From Halogeometricum sp. S3BR5-2 (GTDB lineage: Archaea; Halobacteriota; Halobacteria; Halobacteriales; Haloferacaceae), in contig NZ_JAMQOQ010000001.1 of assembly GCF_031624635.1 (NCBI RefSeq), forward strand, positions 248,001-312,000: a stretch of DNA of 64,000 nucleotides, given 5' to 3'. Each line of letters starts with the position of its first letter. Position 1 is the stretch's first letter. The notes below the pieces were generated by a model. The model saw only the letters and a list, made by a program, of their open reading frames with translations. It was not told the DNA's origin and made no database searches. Positions 44,971-54,296 of this stretch are shown here, one piece after another. The position numbers and the translations under genes are program-made.

Positions 44971-45217
44971 ACGGAAGAAAACCCGAAGCGGCGGCACCGC
45001 TCGGCGCGATGAGTGCGGGAGTACGAACGTGAATGTGGGGGAATGGGGGCGCGGAGCGTGCGACCCCGTGCGAACGTCTCGAACGAGGCGGCTTCAGTCC
45101 CCGGGGCCGTTTCTCGCGGCGTCGAAACCCGCCGCCGTCCGGCGATAACCACGATATAATATTACTACTGGACATTCAGCAAGGCTTTTGTATGAACATC
45201 GGGTATGTAGCGACGAC

Positions 45218-45619
45218 ATGAGCACGACGCCCGCCCAGCAGTCGTCCGTGGTGAGAGACGTGGACGCGGCCGCCGTCCCCGAAGTGACGCCGGTATCGCT
45301 CTCGGCGTCTAGCCTCGATTCGACCGCTCCCGACTACCTGCGCGACCTGAAGGCCGGACTCGCCGCCGACGGCTACCACCCGGCGGTGCTGACCGTCGAG
45401 GCCGGCTTCGAGGAGGACTGCCCGTACGCGACGCAGACCGTCGCGGAGGACCTCCGCGCGCACGTCCGCGCCGCCGCCTTCCTCGGCGTCTCCCGCCTCG
45501 AACTCACCGTCACGGCGGCGGCCGACGAGGAGGCCGTCCGCTCGGCGCTCCGCGCCCTCGAGGAACGCGCCCGCCGCGAAGGCGTCGCGCTCTCGGTGTC
45601 CGGCGCCGTCTCCGCCTGA
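45218..45619 (+). CDS. Haloarchaeal protein of unknown function upstream of methyltransferase
   Basis: A 133-residue protein with alternating helices and strands (YLRDLKAGLAADGYHPAVLTV, then ETDCPYATQ-like stretch EEDCPYATQTVAEDLRAHV). I recognise no named domain. Its stop overlaps the start of the next gene by one base (TGATGG), so it is probably co-translated with the METTL5-like enzyme and might be its partner. Confidence 0.65.
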   Translation: MSTTPAQQSSVVRDVDAAAVPEVTPVSLSASSLDSTAPDYLRDLKAGLAADGYHPAVLTVEAGFEEDCPYATQTVAEDLRAHVRAAAFLGVSRLELTVTAAADEEAVRSALRALEERARREGVALSVSGAVSA

Positions 45620-46242
45620 TGGCGACGAAGGCAGCGCTGGAGACGCAACTCTCCGTCGTCGCCGGCTTCGAGAACCCGCGGGTCGAACTCGAACAGTACC
45701 CGACGCCGCCGACGCTCGCCGCCCACGTCGTCCACGTCGCGGACCTCAACGGCGACGTCGAGGGGAAGACGGTGGTGGACCTCGGAACCGGAACGGGGAT
45801 GCTCGCCCTCGGCGCCGCCCTCCGCGGCCCCGCCCGCGTCGTCGGCGTCGACGTGGACGCGGAGGCCCTCGACACCGCCCGCGAGAACCGCGTCCGCGTC
45901 GGCACGACGACGCCCATCCACTGGGTCCGCGGCGACGCCACGCGCGCGCCCCTGTGCGTCGACGAACCCGCGACGGTGCTGATGAACCCGCCGTTCGGAG
46001 CTCAGCGCGGCCGCGAGCACGTCGACCGGGCGTTTCTGGAGACGGCGTCGAGCCTCGCGGACGTCTCCTACTCCGTCCACAACGAGGGGTCGCAGGAGTT
46101 CGTCGAGGCGTTCGCCGCCGACGAGGGCGGCGAGGTGACCCACGCCTTCCGCGCGACGTTCAGCCTCGACCGGCAGTTCGACTTCCACGACGCGGAGACG
46201 AAGGAAATCGACACCGAGGTGTACCGCATCGAGTGGCGCTGA
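45619..46242 (+). CDS. METTL5-like N6-adenine RNA methyltransferase
   Basis: A 207-residue SAM-dependent methyltransferase. The SAM site is VVDLGTGTGMLALGAAL (residues 54-60 core) and the target-amine motif NPPF lies at 123-126 in LMNPPFGAQRGREHVD. METTL5 proteins methylate a specific adenine of small-subunit rRNA in eukaryotes with a partner; archaeal homologues are thought to act on rRNA. The N-terminal LEQYPTPPTLAAHVVH is typical of the family. Confidence 0.85.
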   Translation: MATKAALETQLSVVAGFENPRVELEQYPTPPTLAAHVVHVADLNGDVEGKTVVDLGTGTGMLALGAALRGPARVVGVDVDAEALDTARENRVRVGTTTPIHWVRGDATRAPLCVDEPATVLMNPPFGAQRGREHVDRAFLETASSLADVSYSVHNEGSQEFVEAFAADEGGEVTHAFRATFSLDRQFDFHDAETKEIDTEVYRIEWR

Positions 46243-47904
46243 TCACTTGTACGTCTCCCGCTTGGCTATCTGTAACCGCGTCTCCCCGTTCTCCCCGTAC
46301 TCGACGAACAGCTTTCGCTTCTCTCTGGTGAACGTCAAACCGTCGAGCGTCACCGACCGGTTGTCCGCCGGCAGGCGCGCCGCCACGGTTTCGTTCTCTC
46401 TCGTCACCCGCAGGTAGTACCCCTGCGGGGCCGCCGCGACGCTGACGTTCCGCCCGCCGACGACCGGTCCGGCCCGCACGGGGTCGGCGGTGTAGACGAC
46501 GCGTGCGCTTCCCTCGTGGCTCAGGAGGACGCGGTAGGTGGTGTTGCCGCCGGTGACCGTCCACCCGTCGCGCAGGGCGTAGACCGTCTCCCGCCAGCCG
46601 ACGCCGCCGAGGACGACGGCGGCCCGGCCGCCGAACGCGAGTCGCCCTTTCGTCACCGCCGTGGTCCAGATGCCGCGCTCCTCGCTCCTGACGACGACGC
46701 CGGAGGTGTTCACCGCCGTCGTCTCGCCGAACGCGCTCACGTCGACGGCGGCGGTCATCCCGTTCGTCACGCCCTCGGCGTACGTCACCTCGTAGTCGCG
46801 GACGGTCACCGTCTCGCCCGGCAGTCCGCCGTCGTCGGCGGTGTAGAGGTTGGCGACGACGGCCGGTCCGGTCATTGCCCCCGTGACGAGGATGAGACAG
46901 GCGGCGCCCGCCTGCCAGCGGCGGTGCGCGAACGCCCCGTCGAAGGCGCCTTCGAGGACGGACCGGTCCGACCCGACGACGGTGTAGGTGACGACGACGG
47001 CCGCCACCGCGACGAGGCCGACGCCGACGGCGCGGTAGAGCACGTAGGTGTCGCCGCCGCGGTACCAGTACACCGCCCACAGCGACTGCTGGACGCCGAA
47101 GATGACCGTCGCGGTCCACAGTCTGAGCGCCGACGGGCGGGCGTCTCTCGGTCGGCTTCTGACGACGGCGGCTCCGAGGAGAACGCCGACGAAGAGGCCG
47201 AACGCGTGCCCCTGAATCGCGATGTCCGCCCACCACGGCGTGATGTAGGCGGGGCGACCGCCGGCGGTGAGTTGCGGCGTCTGCACCGCCGTGTAGACGG
47301 TGCGGACGACGCTGCCACCGGCGAGGGCGACGACGGTGCCGAACGGGTAGTTGACGAGCGCGAACCCCGCGAAGGCGAAGACGACGCCGGAGAAGCCGAT
47401 GATGGGGCCGATGGCGAACGCGGCGCTGAGCACGCCGACGACGAAGACGACGGCGGGGAAGACGACGAACGCGCGGACGTACGGGTTCGTCCGCCACGAC
47501 CCGAACGACGTCGCCCCCCGTTCGCGCGGGAAGTGGCCCCACGCGTACTCGGCGAGGGGGGCGAACGCCGCCGCCCCGACGAGGTTGCCGACGAGGTGGC
47601 CGGGACCGTTGTGCGCGAACGCGGCGGTGAGCACGCCGAGCGGGTAGAAGTAGGACCACGCCCGGAACGGCAGCGTCAGCGGGTTGTACCAGTGGCCGAG
47701 GCCGCCCTGCACGAACAGGTAGACGGCGAGGACGCCGAGGAGGGTGAGGAGGCTGCCCCACGGCACCCCGAGGACGAACCTGCGCCGGAGCGCCGCCCCC
47801 CACCGCCCCGACGGTCGGTCGGCCGCGACGACGGCGGCCGCGGCGAGCACGAACGCGACGACGACCCCCGCGCGCTGAACGACTACCCATCCCGAAACGT
47901 CCAT
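46243..47904 (-). CDS. Rhomboid intramembrane protease with large C-terminal domain
   Basis: A 553-residue membrane protein. The rhomboid core has AHNGPGHLVGNLVG (HxxxN region), the catalytic Ser172 in IIGFSGVVFAFAGFA and the catalytic His233 in IQGHAFGLFVGV. After the core come two or more further helices and a soluble, probably external domain of about 230 residues that I do not recognise. It cleaves transmembrane substrates. The start MDVSGWVV is preferred because TTCTTAAC lies 27 bp before it; an ATG four codons upstream is possible. Confidence 0.82.
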   Translation of the reverse strand: MDVSGWVVVQRAGVVVAFVLAAAAVVAADRPSGRWGAALRRRFVLGVPWGSLLTLLGVLAVYLFVQGGLGHWYNPLTLPFRAWSYFYPLGVLTAAFAHNGPGHLVGNLVGAAAFAPLAEYAWGHFPRERGATSFGSWRTNPYVRAFVVFPAVVFVVGVLSAAFAIGPIIGFSGVVFAFAGFALVNYPFGTVVALAGGSVVRTVYTAVQTPQLTAGGRPAYITPWWADIAIQGHAFGLFVGVLLGAAVVRSRPRDARPSALRLWTATVIFGVQQSLWAVYWYRGGDTYVLYRAVGVGLVAVAAVVVTYTVVGSDRSVLEGAFDGAFAHRRWQAGAACLILVTGAMTGPAVVANLYTADDGGLPGETVTVRDYEVTYAEGVTNGMTAAVDVSAFGETTAVNTSGVVVRSEERGIWTTAVTKGRLAFGGRAAVVLGGVGWRETVYALRDGWTVTGGNTTYRVLLSHEGSARVVYTADPVRAGPVVGGRNVSVAAAPQGYYLRVTRENETVAARLPADNRSVTLDGLTFTREKRKLFVEYGENGETRLQIAKRETYK

Positions 47905-48031
47905 CGTTCGGGTCATTCGTCGGCGCGGTTAAGAATCTCTCGCAGGCGCGGACGCCCGTCTGGACGGCGCGACGGCTACGCGGCGCTCTCGGGGACGACG
48001 GGGCGACCGCGACGCGTCGAAAAATCCCGGC

Positions 48032-48310
48032 TCAGAGCTTCGATTCGGCGTCCTCGGCGAGTTCCTCCATCCGCTTGCCGACCCGGCCGGCGTTGGAGAA
48101 CTCGTCTTCGCTCATCGCCGCCGCGAGGGCGTTACCGAGGACGAAGACGGCGTGTTTGTGCTCGCTCTTGGATTTGTGGACGTGCGAGGGCTCCACCGCG
48201 AGCTGATCGTACGGGTCGAACAACCCGTCGTCCACGTTCTCGCGAGCGGCGAAGTGGTCTTTGATGATAACCATCTGCTCGTGAAGTTCGAGGAGTTCGT
48301 CCTTGTGCAT
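48032..48310 (-). CDS. UPF0058-family protein
   Basis: A 92-residue protein beginning MHKDELLELHEQMVIIKDHF with EPSHVHKSKSEHKHAVFVLG in the middle, matching UPF0058 as found throughout methanogens and haloarchaea. It is mostly helical. Function unknown. Confidence 0.85.
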   Translation of the reverse strand: MHKDELLELHEQMVIIKDHFAARENVDDGLFDPYDQLAVEPSHVHKSKSEHKHAVFVLGNALAAAMSEDEFSNAGRVGKRMEELAEDAESKL

Positions 48311-48368
48311 GGTCTCGGGTACGTGAGAGGTCGATTTAAGGGTTATTGGGTTTCGCTGACACGCCGGG

Positions 48369-48578
48369 TCAGAAGACGTACTCGTCCTCGTGTCCCATCA
48401 TCCCGTCGTCTTCGAGGTGGTCGTCCTCGTCCATCGGACCGCTCGTCTTGAACGCCCGGATGCCCGTCGAGAGGAGTTCCTCGATGGCCTCTTCGCGGCT
48501 CATGAACTCACCCTGTTCGACGAGCTGTGCGATCTGCATCTCGAGGTGTTCGGGTACGCTGATGTTGACTTTCGGCAT
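48369..48578 (-). CDS. Ribbon-helix-helix (CopG-like) small protein
   Basis: A 69-residue protein: PKVNISVPEHLEMQIAQLV is the beta-strand and first helix, MSREEAIEELLSTGI the second. The acidic tail ends in MGHEDEYVF. It is probably a DNA-binding dimer. A TTAAATA box about 30 bp upstream suggests leaderless transcription. It lies near the UPF0058 gene, 58 bp apart. Confidence 0.8.
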   Translation of the reverse strand: MPKVNISVPEHLEMQIAQLVEQGEFMSREEAIEELLSTGIRAFKTSGPMDEDDHLEDDGMMGHEDEYVF

Positions 48579-48777
48579 CTGAACGCCCGGGGGTTTGGAG
48601 TCGGCTTATTTAAGTCCTGCGCCCGACTTTTCCTCGAACGCCAACATCTGTGCCCGCTTTCGTGGGAATACGTTCTTTCGGTCCCAAGCGAAGTTTGCGA
48701 CTCGAAACGGCCGTCAGACTTCGTTCCTCCCCCGCCGGAGTCGTCACCGTTAGGTGCGCCGCGGCGAACGGTCGGGT

Positions 48778-49416
48778 ATGAGTCAGGACGTGACGGGCCT
48801 CTACGAGGAGTTCGGAGACGACAGGCTCCCGCCGGGTCAGCGCGAGACGTCCCGGTTTCCGGTGCTGTCGAAGAGCGGCACGCCGTCGTGGGACCGCGAG
48901 GACTGGACGTTCGAGGCGTGGGGCGCCGTCGAGGAGGAACTCGCCCTCTCCTACGAGGAGTTCCGCGACCTCCCTTCGGAGACGCAGATACAGGACTTCC
49001 ACTGCGTCACCGGGTGGTCGAAGTTCGACTGCGAGTTCACGGGCGTCACGTTCCCGACGCTGGCGGAGGCGGCGGGCGTCCGCGACGGTGTCGACGGGCG
49101 GAGCTCGTCGGGCGACCGGACTACGTCCGGTAACGCCGAGCACGTCATGTTCCACGCGCTGGACGGCTACACGACGAACCTTCCCCTCGAAGACTGCATG
49201 CGCGAGGAGGTCATGTTCGTCTACGACTACGACGGCGAACCGCTCCCCGCCGACCACGGCGGCCCCCTCCGCGTCGTCACTCCGCACAAGTACGCCTACA
49301 AGGGCGCCAAGTGGGTCTCCGGCGTCGAGTTCCTCACCGAGGCCGAACGCGGCTACTGGGAGAAGCGCGGCTACTCGAACACGGCGAACCCGTGGAACGA
49401 GGAGCGGTACAGCTAA
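48778..49416 (+). CDS. Sulfite-oxidase-like Mo-cofactor oxidoreductase
   Basis: A 212-residue protein of the sulfite oxidase/YedY catalytic fold. The molybdenum-ligating Cys76 lies in IQDFHCVTGWSKFDCEF; later LPLEDCMREEVMFVYDYDGEPLPADHGGPLRV is the conserved cofactor-binding region. No signal peptide, heme or dimerisation domain is seen, so it is a minimal, probably cytoplasmic member. The start MSQDVTGLY is chosen over a position eight codons upstream. Confidence 0.85.
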   Translation: MSQDVTGLYEEFGDDRLPPGQRETSRFPVLSKSGTPSWDREDWTFEAWGAVEEELALSYEEFRDLPSETQIQDFHCVTGWSKFDCEFTGVTFPTLAEAAGVRDGVDGRSSSGDRTTSGNAEHVMFHALDGYTTNLPLEDCMREEVMFVYDYDGEPLPADHGGPLRVVTPHKYAYKGAKWVSGVEFLTEAERGYWEKRGYSNTANPWNEERYS

Positions 49417-49485
49417 CCGCGGCGAAAACAGCGCGCCGCGCCGGGATAGTCAGGTAAAAGGCTGTGGCCTCCTCAGGTTCAGCAA

Positions 49486-50868
49486 ATGGCATCGCTGCGG
49501 ACCGACGAGGCGGAGACGCACCTCGTCAGTAGGTCGGTCCCCGTGTCGGCACCGTCGTTTCGCGCCGTCCTCGACGCCGCCGAGGCGCCGCGGACCGTCT
49601 GGTCGGCCCCGGACGAGGCGACAGTGGTCGGAGAGGGCGCCGCCGCGACGGTGACCGCCGACGGCCCGAACCGGTTCGACCGGGTGCGCGAGGCCGCGGA
49701 GGAACTGTTCTCCTCGGGCGACGTCCACGCCGGCACCGAGGCCGCCCGGCCCCGCCTGTTCGGCGGGTTCGCGTTCCACGCCGACAGCGCGCACGGGCCG
49801 CCGTGGGAGGGGTTCCCCGGCGCCCGCTTCGTCTTCCCGCGCGTGCAGGTGACGTACACCGACGACGGCGCGTGGCTCACGGTCAACGCCGTCGGTCCGG
49901 ACGCGGATTCGGAGGCCGTCGAGGAGCGCCTCGACCGCGAACGCGAGCGAATCGCGTCGCTCCCGGACGCCGGCCCCGTCGCGGACCCGCCGGGTGTCGT
50001 CGACAGGCGGCGGACCACGGCCAGAGACGACTGGAACGCGAGCGTCGACGCCGCCGTCGACCGCATCCGCGCGGGCGACCTACTGAAAGTAGTGCTCGCG
50101 CAGGCGCTCGAAGTGGACCTGGAGGCCCCGCTCTCGGTTCCGGACGTGCTGGAACGCCTCGGCGACGCCTACCCCGAGTGCTACCGCTTCCTCGTCGAAC
50201 CGGAACCGGAACCGGACCCCGAATCCGGACCGGAGTCCGACGCCGCGGCCGACCGTCCGCAGGCGTCGTTCTTCGGCGCGACGCCGGAGCGACTCGTCAG
50301 CCTCCGCGGCCGGACCGTCGAGACGGACGCGCTGGCCGGAACGACCGGTCGCGGCGAGACGCCCGCCGAGGACGAGTGGCTGGCGCAGGAGCTGTTGAAC
50401 GACGAGAAGAACGTCCACGAGCACGAACTCGTCGCCGAGACGGTCCGCGAACAACTCGCCCCGTTCGCCTCGTCGGTGAACGCCCCCGAACGCCGCGTCA
50501 AGCGCCTCGCCACCGTCCAGCACCTCTGGACGCCCGTGACGGCGACGCTCTCGGAGAACGAGCACGTCCTCTCGCTCGTGGAGGCGCTCCACCCGACGCC
50601 CGCCGTCGGCGGCCTGCCGCCGGAGACGGCCTTGGAGACCATCCGCGACACCGAACCGTTCGACCGGGGCTGGTACGCCGCGCCCGTCGGTTGGATAGAC
50701 GCCGCGGGCTACGGCACGTTCGCCGTCGCCCTGCGCTCGGCCGTCGCCCGCGGCGACGTGGCGACGCTGTTCGCCGGCGTCGGCGTCGTCGAGGACTCCG
50801 ACCCCGACCGCGAGTGGGACGAGGTCCAACTGAAGTACCGCGCCCTCCTCGACGAACTGGAACGCTGA
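49486..50868 (+). CDS. menF: Isochorismate synthase
   Basis: A 460-residue chorismate-binding enzyme that converts chorismate to isochorismate, the entry to menaquinone. The conserved C-terminal core includes SFFGATPERLVSLRGRTVETDALAGT, ERRVKRLATVQHLWTPVTA, LHPTPAVGGLP and WYAAPVGWIDAAGYGTFAVALRSA. MenF is favoured over EntC or anthranilate synthase because menD follows after 25 bp. Confidence 0.92.
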   Translation: MASLRTDEAETHLVSRSVPVSAPSFRAVLDAAEAPRTVWSAPDEATVVGEGAAATVTADGPNRFDRVREAAEELFSSGDVHAGTEAARPRLFGGFAFHADSAHGPPWEGFPGARFVFPRVQVTYTDDGAWLTVNAVGPDADSEAVEERLDRERERIASLPDAGPVADPPGVVDRRRTTARDDWNASVDAAVDRIRAGDLLKVVLAQALEVDLEAPLSVPDVLERLGDAYPECYRFLVEPEPEPDPESGPESDAAADRPQASFFGATPERLVSLRGRTVETDALAGTTGRGETPAEDEWLAQELLNDEKNVHEHELVAETVREQLAPFASSVNAPERRVKRLATVQHLWTPVTATLSENEHVLSLVEALHPTPAVGGLPPETALETIRDTEPFDRGWYAAPVGWIDAAGYGTFAVALRSAVARGDVATLFAGVGVVEDSDPDREWDEVQLKYRALLDELER

Positions 50869-50893
50869 TTCTCGACTCTCGATACCACAAACC

Positions 50894-52660
50894 ATGACCG
50901 CACCAAACCGAAACGTCCTCTGGGCGCACGCCTTGGTCGACGAACTCGCCGCCGCCGGCGTCGACGCCGTCTGCATCACGCCCGGAAGCCGTTCGACGCC
51001 CCTGACCGAAGCGTTCGCCGACCACGACGACGTCCACGTCTTCTCGCACCTCGACGAGCGTTCGTCCGCCTTCTTCGCCCTCGGGCGCGCGCGCCGCACG
51101 GGCGAGGTGACGCCGCTCGTCTGCACGTCCGGCACCGCCGCGGCGAACTTCCACCCCGCGGTAATCGAGGCGTCGCAGTCGCGCGTGCCGCTGCTCGTCC
51201 TCACGGCCGACCGCCCCCCGGAACTCCGCGACTCCGGGGCGAACCAGACCATCGACCAGGAGAAGCTCTACGGCGACGCCGTCCGCTGGTACAAGGACGT
51301 CGCCGAACCCGAGGCGACGCCCCGGAAACTCCGCTCGCTCCGGACGACGGCGGCCCGCGCGCTGGCGAAGGCGACGGGGACGCCCGCCGGACCGGTCCAC
51401 CTCAATTTGCCATTCAAGAAGCCGCTAGAACCCGTCGAGGTGGAGGGCGACGTGCCCGCGGACCTGCCCGAACTCGCCGCCTCGGGGCGCGAGGAGGCGT
51501 TCGTGTCGACGACGGAGGGCGTCCCCGAACTCGACGACGACACGCTCCGCGACCTCGCCGACCGACTCTCCGAACCCCGCGGCCTCGTCGTCGCCGGCCC
51601 CGCGGACGCGCCGGGCGTCGAACGCGAGGCGCTGGCGGCGTTCGCCCACGCCACCGGCTTTCCGATACTCGCGGACCCCCTCTCGGGCGCCCGATTCGGC
51701 GGACACGTCCGCGTCGCGCCCGTAATCGGCGGGTACGACGGCTTCCTCGACCCCTCGGTGACCGAGCCGTGGCCCGACCCGGACGTGGTGTTCCGCGTCG
51801 GCGCCTCGCCAACCTCGAAACCGCTGCGGAAGTACCTCGCCCGCGTCGACGCCGAGCAACTCGTGGTCGACCCGGCCGCGGGGTGGCGCGAGGCGGAGTT
51901 CACCGCCACGGACCTCGTCGTCGCCGACCCCTCGCGCCTGATGGGTCGGCTCTCCCGTCTGCTCGCCGGTCCCGGCTCTCCGGAGTGGCGCCGCCGCTGG
52001 GAGGACGCCGACGCGACCCACGAGTCGGCCGTCGCCGACGCCGTCGACGCCGCCGAGTCCGAGGCGTTCGAGGGCCGCGTTCTCGCGGACATCTTCGAAC
52101 TCGCACCGGACCCTGCCACAGTATTCGTCTCGAACTCCATGCCCGTCCGCGACGCCGACCGCTTCGCCGCGCCCTCGACGAAGAGCCTCACCGTCCTCGG
52201 CAACCGCGGCGCCTCCGGCATCGACGGAATCGTGTCGACGGCGCTCGGCGCCGGGTCGGCGACGACGGACGACCTGACGCTCGTCACCGGCGACATCGCC
52301 TACTACCACGACATGAACGGCCTCCTGGCTATCGGCCGCGCGGACGTCGACGCCACCGTCGTCGTCCTCAACAACGACGGCGGCGGCATCTTCCACATGC
52401 TTCCGATAGAGAAGTTCGACCCGCCCTTTACCTCGCAGTTCAAGACGCCGCACGGTCTCGACTTCGAACCGAGCGCCGACCTCTACGGCCTCTCGTTCGC
52501 CCGCGTCGATGCCGAGGACAGAGATGGGTTCCGCGAGGCGTACGAGGCGGCGACGGCGAGCGAGGGGTCGCACGTCATCGAGGTCACCTCCGACGCCGAG
52601 GCGAGCCACGGGGTCCGCGAGGAGATACGAGAGCGGGTCGTCGGCGAACTGCGCGAGTAA
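50894..52660 (+). CDS. menD: SEPHCHC synthase (MenD)
   Basis: A 588-residue ThDP enzyme that joins isochorismate with 2-oxoglutarate. Signatures: ITPGSRSTPLTEAFADHD at the N-terminus, HLDERSSAFFALGRARR with the catalytic Glu, CTSGTAAANFHPAVIEA, and the ThDP motif LVTGDIAYYHDMNGLLA to VVLNNDGGGIFHMLPI. It follows menF directly and is probably co-transcribed. Confidence 0.95.
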   Translation: MTAPNRNVLWAHALVDELAAAGVDAVCITPGSRSTPLTEAFADHDDVHVFSHLDERSSAFFALGRARRTGEVTPLVCTSGTAAANFHPAVIEASQSRVPLLVLTADRPPELRDSGANQTIDQEKLYGDAVRWYKDVAEPEATPRKLRSLRTTAARALAKATGTPAGPVHLNLPFKKPLEPVEVEGDVPADLPELAASGREEAFVSTTEGVPELDDDTLRDLADRLSEPRGLVVAGPADAPGVEREALAAFAHATGFPILADPLSGARFGGHVRVAPVIGGYDGFLDPSVTEPWPDPDVVFRVGASPTSKPLRKYLARVDAEQLVVDPAAGWREAEFTATDLVVADPSRLMGRLSRLLAGPGSPEWRRRWEDADATHESAVADAVDAAESEAFEGRVLADIFELAPDPATVFVSNSMPVRDADRFAAPSTKSLTVLGNRGASGIDGIVSTALGAGSATTDDLTLVTGDIAYYHDMNGLLAIGRADVDATVVVLNNDGGGIFHMLPIEKFDPPFTSQFKTPHGLDFEPSADLYGLSFARVDAEDRDGFREAYEAATASEGSHVIEVTSDAEASHGVREEIRERVVGELRE

Positions 52661-52719
52661 GAGCCCTCGACGCCGACCGCGACGGTGCGTTTTTCACCCC
52701 CGACGTCCACCTACGTGAT

Positions 52720-53190
52720 ATGTCACGAGGCGTCACCGACCCCGAGACGGAGGCGAGGCAGGTCCGCGCGCGCGAGGAGAACGACGAACTCGGCCGGTGG
52801 CTGGAGAACCTGTTCGACGGCACGGCCGAGGCGACGGTGCTCGGACTGCCTGCCCTCGTCGCCGCAACCTTCTCCGGGAGCCTCCTCGCCTCGTCGGCGG
52901 CGCTGGGCGCGGCCGTCGCCCTGTCGTTCGGCGTCGCCGCCTACCGGAACGGGAGCCTCACCTTCGGACCCGGGTGGCCGCCGTTCTCGCTGTTCTACGT
53001 CGGCGTCCGGACCGTCTGGTACAACCTCGTCTACTTCGCCGCCATCTACGCCGTCATCGGCACGGGCCTGTTCGAGTCGACGCCGTCCGGTCTCGCCCTC
53101 GCCATCGTCGCCGGCGCCGCCGTCGCCGCCGCCGCCGTCCTGACGTTCCCGTTCGTGGCGAACGGCGTCGAATCGGCGCGTCGGCTCTGA
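52720..53190 (+). CDS. Four-helix membrane protein within the menaquinone cluster
   Basis: A 156-residue protein with a polar N-terminal 30 residues and four hydrophobic segments (for example ATVLGLPALVAATFSGSLLA, SFGVAAYRNG near the middle, FYVGVRTVWYNLVYFAAIYA and LALAIVAGAAVAAAAVLTFP). I do not recognise a family. It lies between menD and menB, 59 bp after menD, so a link to quinone metabolism is possible but unproved. Confidence 0.65.
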   Translation: MSRGVTDPETEARQVRAREENDELGRWLENLFDGTAEATVLGLPALVAATFSGSLLASSAALGAAVALSFGVAAYRNGSLTFGPGWPPFSLFYVGVRTVWYNLVYFAAIYAVIGTGLFESTPSGLALAIVAGAAVAAAAVLTFPFVANGVESARRL

Positions 53191-53378
53191 GCGCGGAGAA
53201 GCGCCCTCACCGCGAGCGAACGCAGTGAGCGAGCGGGCCGACGACCGAACGGAGGGCGGCGAAGCCGCCCAAAGTGAGGGAGGAGCGCTTTTGGTCCAGC
53301 TTTTGCCGAGGGCTGCCGAAGGCAGCCCACAGCGTGAAAGGTGGGAATCTTTTTGCGCGCACCGTCCGCCTCGTCGGT
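53191..53378. repeat. Palindromic repeat cluster and promoter before menB
   Basis: GAGCGAACGCAGTGAGCGAGC, GGGCGGC-GAA-GCCGCCC (53254-53270) and GGGCTGCC-GAA-GGCAGCCC (53310-53328) stand in a row. TTTTGGTCCAGCTTTTGC at 53289-53306 recurs inverted after menB at 54343-54362. A TATA-like ATCTTTTT near 53348 lies about 28 bp before the menB ATG. Confidence 0.6.
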
Positions 53379-54296
53379 ATGGTCTCGGACATCTTCGACG
53401 CCGACCGCTGGGAACCGGTCGACGGCTCCGCCGACTTCGACGATATCACGTACCACGAGGCGGTGGACGTCCCCGCCGTCCGCATCGCCTTCGACCGCCC
53501 GGAGAAGCGCAACGCGTTCCGCCCGGGCACGGTCGACGAACTGTACGCCGCCCTCGACCACGCCCGCAAGCGGGCCGATATCGGCTGCGTCCTCCTCACG
53601 GGCAACGGCCCCTCCGAGAAGGACGGCGGGTGGGCGTTCTGCGCCGGCGGCGACCAGTCGGTCCGCGGCGGGTCGGGCTACGAGTACCGCGACGACGACG
53701 AGGCCGACGAGGGGGAGGACGAACTCGTCCGCGAGGCGAAGGCCGGCCGCCTGCACGTCCTCGAAGTCCAGCGTCTCATCCGCTTCATGCCGAAACCCGT
53801 CGTCGCCGTCGTGCCGGGGTGGGCCGTCGGCGGCGGCCACTCCCTCCACGTCGTCTGCGACCTGACGCTCGCCTCCGAGGAGCACGCGAAGTTCCTCCAG
53901 ACGGACCCCGACGTGGCCTCCTTCGACGCCGGGTTCGGCTCCGTCTACCTCGCAAAGCAGGTGGGACAGAAGAAGGCGAGAGAGGTGTTCTTCCGCGGGA
54001 AGACCTACTCCGCCGAGGAGGCCGTCGACATGGGGATGGCGAACGAGGCCATCCCGCACGAGGAACTGGAGGACGTCGCTCTGGAGTGGGCCGAAGAGAT
54101 GACGAACAAGTCGCCGATGGCGATGCGGATGCTGAAGTACGCGTTCAACATGACCGACGACGGCCTCGTCGGCCAGCAGGTGTTCGCCGGAGAGGCGACT
54201 CGGCTGGGGTACATGACCGACGAGGCCCAAGAGGGCCGGGACGCCTTCCTGGAGAAGCGTGACCCCGACTTCTCCGACTATCCCTGGTTTTACTAA
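53379..54296 (+). CDS. menB: 1,4-Dihydroxy-2-naphthoyl-CoA synthase
   Basis: A 305-residue crotonase that cyclises O-succinylbenzoyl-CoA. Family features: RIAFDRPEKRNAFRPGTVDEL, the oxyanion loop WAFCAGGDQSVRGGSGY, PGWAVGGGHSLHVVCDL, and SFDAGFGSVYLAKQVGQKKAREVFF, which distinguishes MenB from general enoyl-CoA hydratases. The end YPWFY is also MenB-like. An acidic insertion lies near residues 105-118. Start ATG 53379 follows a TATA-like element. Confidence 0.92.
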   Translation: MVSDIFDADRWEPVDGSADFDDITYHEAVDVPAVRIAFDRPEKRNAFRPGTVDELYAALDHARKRADIGCVLLTGNGPSEKDGGWAFCAGGDQSVRGGSGYEYRDDDEADEGEDELVREAKAGRLHVLEVQRLIRFMPKPVVAVVPGWAVGGGHSLHVVCDLTLASEEHAKFLQTDPDVASFDAGFGSVYLAKQVGQKKAREVFFRGKTYSAEEAVDMGMANEAIPHEELEDVALEWAEEMTNKSPMAMRMLKYAFNMTDDGLVGQQVFAGEATRLGYMTDEAQEGRDAFLEKRDPDFSDYPWFY

